DNA of 64,000 nt from Gammaproteobacteria bacterium (GTDB lineage Bacteria; Gemmatimonadota; Gemmatimonadetes; Longimicrobiales; Gaopeijiaceae), in the NCBI GenBank assembly GCA_028821195.1, contig JAPPHB010000085.1, positions 66,580 through 130,579 of the forward strand, written 5' to 3'. The notes under the pieces are model-generated. The model searched no databases. It saw only the letters and a list, made by a program, of their open reading frames with translations, and was not told the DNA's origin. How positions within the stretch are numbered: the stretch's first letter is position 1; the number at the start of each line of letters is the position of its first letter. The translations under genes were made by a program, and so were the position numbers. This document shows positions 35,055 through 43,653 of the stretch, piece after piece.

Positions 35055-36299
35055 ATGCCCGCACGACATACACACAGCGCCGCCGCCCGGCTGCTCTCGC
35101 ACGCTGCGAGCCGGATCCTGCTCCTGGTGGCGACTGCGGCGTGCGCGGATGTGCCGTCGGAGTCGGGGTCCGGCACAGTGGTGATCACGGGGACGGAGCA
35201 GGCAGGCGTTCCTGGCGCCGAAGCGGGCGCGGAGGCGGAACCGATCACCGAACTCGCCGCGGACGCCGGAGCCGAAGCTGACGCGGCGGCCGCGGTCCAG
35301 CAGCAGGCTCCCCCATCCCAGGCGACCCTCGACTCGCTGGCCTCCCAGCTGAGTGAAATCACTGCGGCACAGCAGTTGATACTATCCCGGCTGGACGCGA
35401 TGGAGCAGAGTGGCGCAGTGGCTGCGGCCCCGGCCGACACAGCCGGCGTCGCCCTGGACCTTGAGGAGGCGACCGAAGAAGTCCGGAGTCTCGGGGTGGG
35501 AATCTTCTGGTCGCTGGTCATCATCGTCGTCTTTCACTTCCTGATCCGGGCGCTGGCATGGATCCTCGAGACGCTGGCCGAACGGAGCGTCAGGCGCCGC
35601 CTCACATTCAAGTGGCTCATCCCCATCACGCGCATGGCACTGTGGGGGATCGCGGCGTATCTGATTCTGCGCACCGTCTTTCGGGTCGACGCCCAGGGAC
35701 TCCTCGCCGCGAGCGCGGCGCTGGGCCTGGCGCTCGGCATCGCCGCGCAGGACCTGCTCAAGAACGTGTTCGGGGGCCTGATCGTCGTCTTCGACCAGCC
35801 CTTCCAGGTGGGCGACAAGATCTCGGTCGGGGGGACCTACGGAGAGGTGGTGTCGATCGGCCTCAGGTCGACGCGCATCGTGACCGCCGACGACAACCTG
35901 GTGACCGTGCCCAACTCCCAGGTCGTGGAGGAACAGGTCGCCAACGCCAACGCCGGCCAGCTGAACTGCCAGGTCGTGACCGATCTCTACCTGCCGGGAC
36001 GCGTGGACGAACGCAAGGCCAGGGAGATCGCCTTCGAGGCGGCGGTGACTTCCCGGTACGTCTTCCTGAACAAGCCGATCGTGGTGCTCGTCGGAGACGA
36101 GTTCCGCACCACCTTCGTCACCCGCGTGAGAGTGAAGGCCTACGTGCTGGATCCCCGCTTCGAGTTCCTGATGCAGAGCGACATCACCGAGCGCGCCCGC
36201 GATGGCTTCCGCGCCGCGGGGCTCATGCCGGAGCGCGGCTGGTATCCGATGGTCGAACCCCCGGAGGCGACTATCTCCGGTGATAGTGGGGCGCGGTGA
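35055..36299 (+). CDS. MscS-family mechanosensitive channel with lipoprotein-like N-terminus
   Basis: The ATG at 35055 gives 414 residues. The N-terminus has a basic lead, a hydrophobic stretch and a lipobox-like LLLVATAAC (Cys30), then a long Ala/Glu-rich periplasmic linker and a short coiled coil (DSLASQLSEITAAQQLILSRLD). Transmembrane segments follow (FWSLVIIVVFHFLIRALAWI, MALWGIAAYLILRTVF), then the Ala/Gly-rich pore helix and the MscS beta domain (LAASAALGLALGIAAQDLLK, FDQPFQVGDKISVGGTYGEV). The stop overlaps the start of the large ATPase gene as GTGA, so the two are translated together. A lipid anchor on an MscS channel is unusual. Confidence 0.88.
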   Translation: MPARHTHSAAARLLSHAASRILLLVATAACADVPSESGSGTVVITGTEQAGVPGAEAGAEAEPITELAADAGAEADAAAAVQQQAPPSQATLDSLASQLSEITAAQQLILSRLDAMEQSGAVAAAPADTAGVALDLEEATEEVRSLGVGIFWSLVIIVVFHFLIRALAWILETLAERSVRRRLTFKWLIPITRMALWGIAAYLILRTVFRVDAQGLLAASAALGLALGIAAQDLLKNVFGGLIVVFDQPFQVGDKISVGGTYGEVVSIGLRSTRIVTADDNLVTVPNSQVVEEQVANANAGQLNCQVVTDLYLPGRVDERKAREIAFEAAVTSRYVFLNKPIVVLVGDEFRTTFVTRVRVKAYVLDPRFEFLMQSDITERARDGFRAAGLMPERGWYPMVEPPEATISGDSGAR

Positions 36300-39200
36300 A
36301 CGAGGTCGCCCCCCGGACATGGGAAGCCGGCCCGCAGGGGCGGGGCGCGATCAAGCCGCCGCCCGTCACCGTGGGCGACTCGGACGTCGTCGCCCGTATC
36401 TCCGCTGCCGTACACGAACCCTTCGTGGAGGCCTGGCGGCGCTACGAAGCGGGCGTGTGGCTGCCCATCCACGGCGTGATGGAGAAGGCTGCTGCGGCGC
36501 ACAAGCGGGCACTCTCGGCAGTGGCCGGGAAGGGGCGGGAGGATGCGAGTGCCGGACGTCTGGAGCGGGATGTGTTGGCGGGTGACGGGAGCCGGGACGC
36601 GATTGCCGGCGAGAGAGGGCAGGATGCAGCCGGGGCCCTCGCGGAATACCGGGATGCGGTCGCCGATGAGGTCATCGAGCCCCTGCGCGCCACCCTCGCC
36701 GGAGGTGCCACTGCCACTGAGCTGGAGGAATCGCTGGCCTCGGCCGCGGATCACGCGCGCGTGTCGGCGGCCGAGCTGCCTGCCATGCTGCAGGCGCCGG
36801 CTGCCCGCCCGCCCGTCGCGAGACTTCCGGGGATTGGCCCCGTACGCGGGATCAAGCGAGCCGCCGCGCGCGTGCTCGGCCCGGTGGTCTGGCGGGGCCG
36901 GGTGCGCCGCGTCCCGGTGGCCCGGCTGGCCCGCCAGCACCTCGACCAGGTTGTGTTTCGCGACCAGGCGAACGCCTTCCGCGGGAGCCAGCATGACCGG
37001 GCCGAATGGCTCGGGCGCCTTGAGCGCGCTTGGGCCGACTGGGCGGCCGCCGTGTTGCAGCCGGCCCTCCCGGCCGATGAGTCCGTACCCTCCGCCGACT
37101 CCGTCGCGGAGGAGCCACCAGCTGCCGAGACCCCCACCCACCACGCTGCCGGAGCGCGGCTGCAGAGCGAACTGCAGGCGCTCATCGACGAGGTCGAACG
37201 GGCTTCCGGGAACGCCCGAAGCGCCGACTTCGGGCAACTGGAGGCATCCCTGGCCGCCTCGGTTGCGGTGGCCGGCACCTTCGCAGCCGATCCGCCGTCC
37301 AGTCGGCCGGGCCCCGGACGCCAGCGGGAGCTGGCCGTGCGATGGGATGCCTGGGCGGAGGGCGCAGCGGCCCGGCTGGAGCTTTACCGGGGTCTGGTCT
37401 CGATGTGCCGTGACATCGAAGGGATTCTGGGCGAACAGCGTGGAGACTGGTCGCGTGCCGTCCGCAAAGCGGATGCGGTGCTGGCCGAAGTCGCGGCCGA
37501 ACTGGGCCGAAGCAGGGAGCGCGCAACGCGTTGGTCAACGAGCGATGAGGACTTGCCATCGATTCTGGAGACCGAGCGGCAACGCACCGATGCGGCGCTC
37601 AAGCAGCTCCATGGAGTGCTGCCGGAGCCCGACGCCGTGTTCGAGACGCTGACTGCCACGGTGGAGGAGTCGATCCACAGTCTCGACGAGGTGCGGGAGC
37701 GGATGCCCGGGGCCCTGGCCCTTCACGACATCCCGGCGCCCGGCGATCATCCTCGGAAACCGACGGGGAACCCTCGCACCGTCCGTCTGCGCGAGGCCTT
37801 CCTCCACGCGTTCGATCTCCTGCGCCGGGAACGCATGCACGCCGCACCTTCGGCGGTCCGCGAAGCCATGCACCGCGTTCGCTCCGAGGTCGCCGAGCTC
37901 CAGGAGGTGTCGGGATACGGCTACGAAGCCGCGGTCGCAGAGGCGAAGGATCGGCGCGACCCCGGCGCCCCGGATCCCGCTGCGCTGGTCGTCAACGGTC
38001 TCTCCCGCGCCGGCAACAAGGCCGCGGCGGCGCACGAACTCCTGCGCGAGGCACGGGTCACGGCGGAGAGCCTGGTGGCTGCCGAGATCGGGAGCGCTTC
38101 GCGCCAGCTGATCGAACAGGCGACTGCGGATCGGATGACGGCGGGCTATCTCGAAGCGCGCACAGTTCTGTCGGCCACGCTCGTGCGGGCGTGGAAGCGG
38201 ACGCGGCGGCTGTCGGCCCAGGCGGCTGCTACCACGGCCGCGGCCGTGGCGGGGGCTCTTGGGTTTCTGCGGCCGCTCAGTGCGAGGATGGGCCTCGGTC
38301 CAGCTCCCCGGGACGTTGTCGATCGCCGCGAACACGCCCTCGCATACGCAGATGAGTACCCGGCTGCGCTTCCGGTCGTTTACCGGCGCCTCTTCTCGCT
38401 GGAACCGCTGGTCGATGCGCGGCTGCTCGCGGGGCGCGAGGACGCCCTGGCCGCGGTGGAGAGAGCCTGGGCCCGGCGAGCGACCGGCGAGGCCAGGTCC
38501 CTGGTGGTCATCGCACCGCCCGGCGTCGGCGTGACCAGTTTCCTGAATGTCGTCATAAACCGCCTGTCCGAAGAGGCTCCGGGCGGGGTGAGGCAGAGGT
38601 TCACCACCCGCGTCCAGGAAGAGGCGCGTCTCGCGAGATCCCTGGCCGGGTGGTTGGGGCTTGGGGAGGCCGGTGACCTTGACTCGCTCGCGGATCGGGT
38701 GCTGGCGGCACCGCAGGGGTTGGTTCCGGGCTTCGCCATCCTGGAGGCGACGGAACATCTGCACATGCGCGCGCCCGGGGGGGGCAGGCTGTTCGAGCGC
38801 CTCCTGACCTTCATGTCGCGCACCGAATCGAGGGTGTTCTGGATCGCGGCAATGACCTCGACCGCCTGGCAGCTGGTCGAAAAGCGGGCCCCCGCCTTCG
38901 TGCACGACATCGAGCGGGTCACTCTGGGGGAACTTTCCCCCGAAGCGTTGCGCCAGGCGGTTCTGGCCCGGCACCGGCTGAGCGGGCTCCCTCTGCGCTT
39001 CGCGGAACCACACGACGGGAGGGCGCTGCTGCGGCGCCGGGCGCGACGGCTGCGGGGCTCGGGCAAGCAGGAGGGCCTGATCGAATCGGACTTTTTCCAG
39101 CGTCTGCACCGCGTTTCCCGGGGATCCCCCCGTCTGGCGCTGTTCTACTGGTTGCGCTCGGCGGACTTCGCTTCGACTGCGGGAAGTCTCCTCGCGCAGC

Positions 39201-39517
39201 CGCTGAGCACGCTGGAGTCGGGCATCGAGAACCTGGATCGGGAGCAGAGTTTCGCCCTCAAGGCCATCCTCGAGCACGGGACCCTGACCTCGGACGAGTA
39301 CTGCGAAATCTCAAGAGCCTCCGGCCCCGAGAGCCTGCACATCCTCCGGTCGCTTGAGGAGTGCCGGGTGATCGAGACGGTCCCGGCCGCGGTCGGAGAG
39401 AAGCCCTCTGTGGAGAAGGGGGCGGGAGACAACGCAGCCCGGCCCCGTTATCGCATCCGCCCCCTCATGGTCGGCGCCGTGACCGCGCATCTCAGGTCAA
39501 GCAACATCCTGCATTAG
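36296..39517 (+). CDS. large unknown protein with degenerate P-loop ATPase domain, coupled to MscS channel
   Basis: The 1073-residue protein starts at a GTG inside the channel gene's stop. Residues 1-670 are mostly helical and coiled-coil-like, rich in Ala, Arg and Glu, with no recognised domain. From about 715 a P-loop-like NTPase region begins: the Walker A-like APPGVGVTSF (G743-S748) has Val where the lysine belongs, and the Walker B-like FAILEATEHL (E817) has one acidic residue. A winged-helix-like region follows (LRQAVLARHRLSGLPLRF, FFQRLHRVSRGSPRLALFYW, LKAILEHGTLTSDEYCEIS), as in STAND or Orc/Cdc6-type ATPases. There is no signal peptide. Presumably a cytoplasmic protein that senses or gates the channel; function unknown. 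Confidence 0.8.
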   Translation: MNEVAPRTWEAGPQGRGAIKPPPVTVGDSDVVARISAAVHEPFVEAWRRYEAGVWLPIHGVMEKAAAAHKRALSAVAGKGREDASAGRLERDVLAGDGSRDAIAGERGQDAAGALAEYRDAVADEVIEPLRATLAGGATATELEESLASAADHARVSAAELPAMLQAPAARPPVARLPGIGPVRGIKRAAARVLGPVVWRGRVRRVPVARLARQHLDQVVFRDQANAFRGSQHDRAEWLGRLERAWADWAAAVLQPALPADESVPSADSVAEEPPAAETPTHHAAGARLQSELQALIDEVERASGNARSADFGQLEASLAASVAVAGTFAADPPSSRPGPGRQRELAVRWDAWAEGAAARLELYRGLVSMCRDIEGILGEQRGDWSRAVRKADAVLAEVAAELGRSRERATRWSTSDEDLPSILETERQRTDAALKQLHGVLPEPDAVFETLTATVEESIHSLDEVRERMPGALALHDIPAPGDHPRKPTGNPRTVRLREAFLHAFDLLRRERMHAAPSAVREAMHRVRSEVAELQEVSGYGYEAAVAEAKDRRDPGAPDPAALVVNGLSRAGNKAAAAHELLREARVTAESLVAAEIGSASRQLIEQATADRMTAGYLEARTVLSATLVRAWKRTRRLSAQAAATTAAAVAGALGFLRPLSARMGLGPAPRDVVDRREHALAYADEYPAALPVVYRRLFSLEPLVDARLLAGREDALAAVERAWARRATGEARSLVVIAPPGVGVTSFLNVVINRLSEEAPGGVRQRFTTRVQEEARLARSLAGWLGLGEAGDLDSLADRVLAAPQGLVPGFAILEATEHLHMRAPGGGRLFERLLTFMSRTESRVFWIAAMTSTAWQLVEKRAPAFVHDIERVTLGELSPEALRQAVLARHRLSGLPLRFAEPHDGRALLRRRARRLRGSGKQEGLIESDFFQRLHRVSRGSPRLALFYWLRSADFASTAGSLLAQPLSTLESGIENLDREQSFALKAILEHGTLTSDEYCEISRASGPESLHILRSLEECRVIETVPAAVGEKPSVEKGAGDNAARPRYRIRPLMVGAVTAHLRSSNILH

Positions 39518-39524
39518 AGAGTAT

Positions 39525-39543
39525 GGCAGGGCCGGCCCCTGCC
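39525..39543. terminator. possible bidirectional terminator stem
   Basis: GGCAGGG and CCCTGCC form a perfect 7-bp stem with a 5-base loop in the 40-base gap between the convergent ATPase gene (ends 39517) and the HNH gene (ends 39558). There is no clear T-run. Confidence 0.4.
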
Positions 39544-39557
39544 GGCTTGCCGTGGGT

Positions 39558-40472
39558 TTAGGTGTAGGCTTGGCTGGTGTGTCCTTCTTCCCCCCCGCCA
39601 TCACTCCCATCCCCCCAGAGACACAGCATCGCATAGCCCCAGTCGATGCGTTCGCCCGTCCACAGCGAGTCCCCGGTCCAGGCATCGATTCCATCCTGGC
39701 CGTGCCAGCGGCCGAGACCGAAGTCCTGCGCCGATGACACCGGGAACGCGCGCGAAGACATCGGACGTGCCGCCGCGGCGTTGCGGGGCACCAGGCCGCC
39801 GATGTCCGGGTAGGCGGGCACCACGGGCAGTGGAGTGCGCAGCGGGTTGAGGAAGCGCGGGGCGCCCAACTCGTCCGTCTCCACCCGCCAGCCCCCTTCG
39901 TGGACCGCGCGGTGGTGGAAGGGACACAGGAGCACGAGGTTGTTCATCGCCGTCTCTCCGCCCTCGGCCCACGGTTTCATGTGATGGGCGTGGGTGCGCG
40001 CGCGCGACTCGCATCCCGGGAAGCGGCACCCTCCGTCGCGGGCCTCGAGGGCCTTGCGCAGCCGCCAGCCTACGGTCCTCCGTCGGCGTCCGACATCCAG
40101 CACGGAGCCGTCGGCTGCTCGCGCGATGGGGACGACTTCGGCATCGCATGCGAGCCGCGAAGACGTTTCAGCTGAAACGCTTGAGCCTTCCTCGGTAACG
40201 AGAACGGTCGACACTTCCTGGTCGTGCTCCTGGTCCTCCTGCTCCTGGTCCTCCTGCTTCTGGTGCTGCTCCCCCTTGAACGAGTGCACCACGAGCTGCA
40301 CCTGAGGCTGCACGCGCTCCTCGAGCCACAGCCCCAGGGAGGGGAGGCAACGGGCCACGCGCATCTTCTCGCGGGCGGGACCGAGCGAGATGCCGGTGCG
40401 CCAGGACAGCCAGTGGGCGCAGGAGCGGAACCCCTGCCAGCGTTCCTCTTCGTCGTAGACCTTCAGCAACAT
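39558..40472 (-). CDS. HNH endonuclease of the DUF222 type, internally deleted
   Basis: The 304-residue frame ends in a clear HNH nuclease (CRFPGCESRARTHAHHMKPW, MNNLVLLCPFHHRAVHEGGW). The N-terminus shows the DUF222 start (RSCAHWLSWRTGISLGPAREKMRVA), but almost all of the central DUF222 domain is missing. In its place is a Glu/Gln/Asp low-complexity segment (KGEQHQKQEDQEQEDQEHDQ) encoded by 15-bp tandem repeats. Intact relatives are usually around 400 residues and the frame also lacks their first helices. This is probably a decaying copy of a mobile or multicopy gene family. Nuclease residues are present, so residual activity is possible. Confidence 0.75.
   Translation of the reverse strand: MLLKVYDEEERWQGFRSCAHWLSWRTGISLGPAREKMRVARCLPSLGLWLEERVQPQVQLVVHSFKGEQHQKQEDQEQEDQEHDQEVSTVLVTEEGSSVSAETSSRLACDAEVVPIARAADGSVLDVGRRRRTVGWRLRKALEARDGGCRFPGCESRARTHAHHMKPWAEGGETAMNNLVLLCPFHHRAVHEGGWRVETDELGAPRFLNPLRTPLPVVPAYPDIGGLVPRNAAAARPMSSRAFPVSSAQDFGLGRWHGQDGIDAWTGDSLWTGERIDWGYAMLCLWGDGSDGGGEEGHTSQAYT
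40215..40270. repeat. 15-bp tandem repeat inside the HNH gene
   Basis: The unit GCTCCTGGTCCTCCT occurs twice perfectly at 40226-40240 and 40241-40255, with degenerate copies on both sides. Each unit encodes five residues of the Glu/Gln/Asp segment on the minus strand. The repeat sits at the site where the DUF222 core is missing. Confidence 0.8.
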
Positions 40473-40514
40473 GTGCGTCCCAGCTCCCGCGAGGCGTGCG
40501 CCATCCGGCTTTCT

Positions 40515-43500
40515 TCAGTGCGCTTCCTTCCCGAATCGGCCGTAGCGCAGGAAGAGCGCGGGGATGACGAACATGTTGAGGAAGGTCGACGTGATCAGGC
40601 CCCCGAGCACGACGACCGCGAGCGGCGCCTGGATCTCCTTTCCGGGCTCGCCGATGCCGAGCGCCAGCGGAATCAGCGCCAGCCCCGTGGTGAGCGCGGT
40701 CATCACGATCGGGCTGAGGCGCTCCGCTGATCCGCGCCGGATGGCGTTCGGGAGGGGAAGGCCGTGCCCGCACAGGTGCTGGTAGCGGCTCACCAGCAGG
40801 ATACCGTTGCGCACCGCGATGCCGAACAGGGTGATGAAACCGACCAGGGTGGCGACGTTGATGGCGCCTCCGATGAGCATCACCGCGGCGACGCCGCCCG
40901 CGAGCGCCAGCGGCAGGTTGGCCATGAGCAGCACGGCCGTGCGGACGGTGCCGAAGGCCCGCAGCAGCACCAGAAAGATCGCAGCGATGGAGAAGAACGA
41001 GAGGATGGTGATGCTCCGGGTCGCCGCCTGTCCGCTCTCGAACTGGCCGCCGTACTGAAGCGAGTATCCCTGCGGCAGCGCCACTTGCGCCGCGACCCTC
41101 TCTTGCAGCTCCGTCACCGCGCTGACCACGTCGCGGTCGGCCACGTTGGCGCTGATCGCGATCTTTCGCTGGACGTTTTCGCGGCTGATGGTGTTGGGAC
41201 CGCGCGCCGGCACGACGGAGGCGAGCTGCGAGAGCGGAACGGTGGCGCCCGCCGGCGTCGACACCAGCGTGCTTCCGATGGCGTCCGCGTCCGCGCGGTG
41301 CTCCTCGGCGTAGCGCACCACCAGGTCGAAGGCGCGCTGGCCCTCGCGGATCAGCGAGACCTCTTCTCCCTGGAACGCCACGTCCACCGCATCCGTCAGC
41401 GAGCCCGGGGTGACGCCGTAGCGGGCCATGGCGCGGCGGTCGGCCCGAACCTGGAGTTGCGGCACGTCCGCCTGCCGTTCGACGGCGATGTCCACCAGGC
41501 CGGGAACCTCTCCGGCGACGGCCTCGATCTCCGCCGCGATGTCGCGCAGGGGCTGCAGCTCCGGCCCGAACAGGTTTACCGCGATGGCGGCGCGCGTCCC
41601 CGAGAGCATGTGGTCGATGCGGTGTCCGATGGGCTGACCCACCGTGATGCTCGTGCCCGGAAACCCGGTGAGGTCGGCGCGCAGCTCCGCCAGGACATCG
41701 TCCAGGTCGTAGTCGGCCAGGTCGAGGCGCGCGTCGATCTCGGAGGCGTTGGGGCCCTGCGCGTGCTCGTCCAGGTCCGCCCGCCCGGTCCGCCGCGAGG
41801 TGGAGACCACCGCCTGATGGGCCAGCAGGCGCCGCTCCACCCGCGCCCCGATCGCGTCCGACTCGGCGAGCGCAGTGCCCGGCAGGCTCACCACCGAGAT
41901 GGTCAGCGAGCCTTCCCGGAACGGCGGCAGGAACTCGCCTCCCAGCGAGGGAATCACGGCCAGGGTGGCCAAAAGCAGGACACCCGCCCCCGCCACCACC
42001 ACACCGGAGCGGCGCAGGGTCCATTCCAGCAGGTTGCCGTAGACGCGCAGCACGCCGCGCAGCAGCCAGGGTTCCTGCTTCCTGGCCAGCGAGCGATCGC
42101 CCGACAGGAGCAGGGAACAGAGCACCGGGGTCACGGTCACCGCCACCAGCAGCGAGGCCAGAATGGCCACGATATAGGCCTGGCCGAGCGGGCGCAGCAT
42201 GCGGCCCTCCACGCCGGACAGGAAGAAGAGCGGCACGAACACGACGGTGATGATGATGGTCGCGTTGACGATCGGGTCGCGCATCTCGCGCGCCGCGTAG
42301 CGGATCAGCGGCAGAGTCGCCTGCCGCATGTCTTCCGGCTGCTGCCGATTGCCGCGCAGTCGCCGGTAGGCGTTCTCCACGAAGATGATGGCGTCGTCGA
42401 CCAGGGCGCCGATGGCGATCGCCATCCCCCCCAGGGTCATCGTGTTGATGGTGCCCCCGAGCAACAGCAGGGCGATGACCGCCAGCGCGAGCGACAGGGG
42501 TATCGCCAGGACGGAGATGACCGTCGTGCGCAGGTTCCAGAGGAAGAGGAACAGGATGACGACGACGAGCACCGCTCCGTCGCGGAGCGCTTCGACCACG
42601 TTTTCCACGGCGAGCGAGATGAAATCCGCCTGGCGGAAGATGGCCCGCGCGAACGAGACGCCCGCGGGAAGCTCGGCCTCGATGGCGTCCAGCTCGGCGT
42701 CGACCCGCTCCGTCAGCTCAAGCGTGTTGGCGCCGGGCTGCTTCTGGATCGAGAGGATGACGGCGGGCTCGGCATTCACGGCGGCGGTTCCGAAGCGGAT
42801 CTTCGGGCCGATGCGCACGTCGGCGACGTCCTCGATCAGCACGGGGACGCCGTCGCGGACCGCGACCACGGTGAGGCCGATCTCCTCCAGGCCGCGCGCG
42901 CGCCCGAGGCCCCGGATGAGGACTTCCCTGCCTCCCGACCGGTAGACTCCGCCCGACACGTTGCGGTTCGAGGCGGTGGCGGCGGCGAGGATCTCGTCGA
43001 GCGCGATCCCGTATGCCCGCATCCGGCTCGGGTCGACCAGGATCTGGTACTGGCGTACCTCGCCCCCGATCGGGACCACCTGCGACACGCCCGGCACCGC
43101 CAGCAGGCGGCGCCGCACCGTCCAGTCCGCGGCGGTGCGGGCTTCCATGAGCTGCGCTTCCGGCGCGGTCATGCCGACCAGCAGAATCTCGCCCATGATC
43201 GAGCTGACGGGGGCCAGGACGGGAGCCGTCACGTCGTCGGGGAGCTGCGCAACGGCGAGCTGGAGACGTTCGTTGACGATCTGGCGCGCGCGGAAGAGGT
43301 CCGTGCCCCAGTCGAAGTCCACCCACACGATGCTGATGCCCTGCGCCGAACTGGACCGCACACGGCGCACGCCCGGGGCTCCGTTCACCGCGGTCTCGAG
43401 CGGGAAGGTCACCAGGCTCTCGACCTCTTCGGGCGCCAGGCCGTGGGCGTCCGTCAGCACCGTGACGGTGGGGGCGGTGAGGTCCGGAAAGACGTCGACG

Positions 43501-43640
43501 GGAAGCGTCGCCGCGACCCATCCCCCACCGGCGAGTGCAATCGCCGCGGCGCCGACGGTGAGCAGCCGGTGCCGGAGCGAAGCGCCGACTACCGCGTCGA
43601 GGAGTCCGCTCCGCTCCCGCTCGGTGGGCATCGAGGCCAT
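40515..43640 (-). CDS. HME-type RND efflux pump, second metal system
   Basis: The start at 43640 (MASMPTERERSG) gives 1041 residues. It is an RND pump of the heavy-metal-efflux branch (LPVDVFPDLTAPTVTVLTDA, NTMTLGGMAIAIGALVDDAI, VENAYRRL). Acidic residues in TM4 (VDDAIIFVEN) form the proton relay. Of the three CusA copper methionines, the first position reads SLTISVVSLPG with no Met, and the second is also changed (IDARLDLADY), so the substrate is probably not Cu(I)/Ag(I) but a divalent cation or an unknown compound. It is last in the operon channel-adaptor-pump, 13 bases after the adaptor. It faces the Cus operon across the MscS pair. Confidence 0.92.
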   Translation of the reverse strand: MASMPTERERSGLLDAVVGASLRHRLLTVGAAAIALAGGGWVAATLPVDVFPDLTAPTVTVLTDAHGLAPEEVESLVTFPLETAVNGAPGVRRVRSSSAQGISIVWVDFDWGTDLFRARQIVNERLQLAVAQLPDDVTAPVLAPVSSIMGEILLVGMTAPEAQLMEARTAADWTVRRRLLAVPGVSQVVPIGGEVRQYQILVDPSRMRAYGIALDEILAAATASNRNVSGGVYRSGGREVLIRGLGRARGLEEIGLTVVAVRDGVPVLIEDVADVRIGPKIRFGTAAVNAEPAVILSIQKQPGANTLELTERVDAELDAIEAELPAGVSFARAIFRQADFISLAVENVVEALRDGAVLVVVILFLFLWNLRTTVISVLAIPLSLALAVIALLLLGGTINTMTLGGMAIAIGALVDDAIIFVENAYRRLRGNRQQPEDMRQATLPLIRYAAREMRDPIVNATIIITVVFVPLFFLSGVEGRMLRPLGQAYIVAILASLLVAVTVTPVLCSLLLSGDRSLARKQEPWLLRGVLRVYGNLLEWTLRRSGVVVAGAGVLLLATLAVIPSLGGEFLPPFREGSLTISVVSLPGTALAESDAIGARVERRLLAHQAVVSTSRRTGRADLDEHAQGPNASEIDARLDLADYDLDDVLAELRADLTGFPGTSITVGQPIGHRIDHMLSGTRAAIAVNLFGPELQPLRDIAAEIEAVAGEVPGLVDIAVERQADVPQLQVRADRRAMARYGVTPGSLTDAVDVAFQGEEVSLIREGQRAFDLVVRYAEEHRADADAIGSTLVSTPAGATVPLSQLASVVPARGPNTISRENVQRKIAISANVADRDVVSAVTELQERVAAQVALPQGYSLQYGGQFESGQAATRSITILSFFSIAAIFLVLLRAFGTVRTAVLLMANLPLALAGGVAAVMLIGGAINVATLVGFITLFGIAVRNGILLVSRYQHLCGHGLPLPNAIRRGSAERLSPIVMTALTTGLALIPLALGIGEPGKEIQAPLAVVVLGGLITSTFLNMFVIPALFLRYGRFGKEAH

Positions 43641-43653
43641 CAGCCGGTACCGG

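Noticed and set aside
40215..40270. Possible CRISPR-like repeat
   Set aside because: The repeats are 15 bp, directly tandem without spacers, and in frame within the HNH gene.
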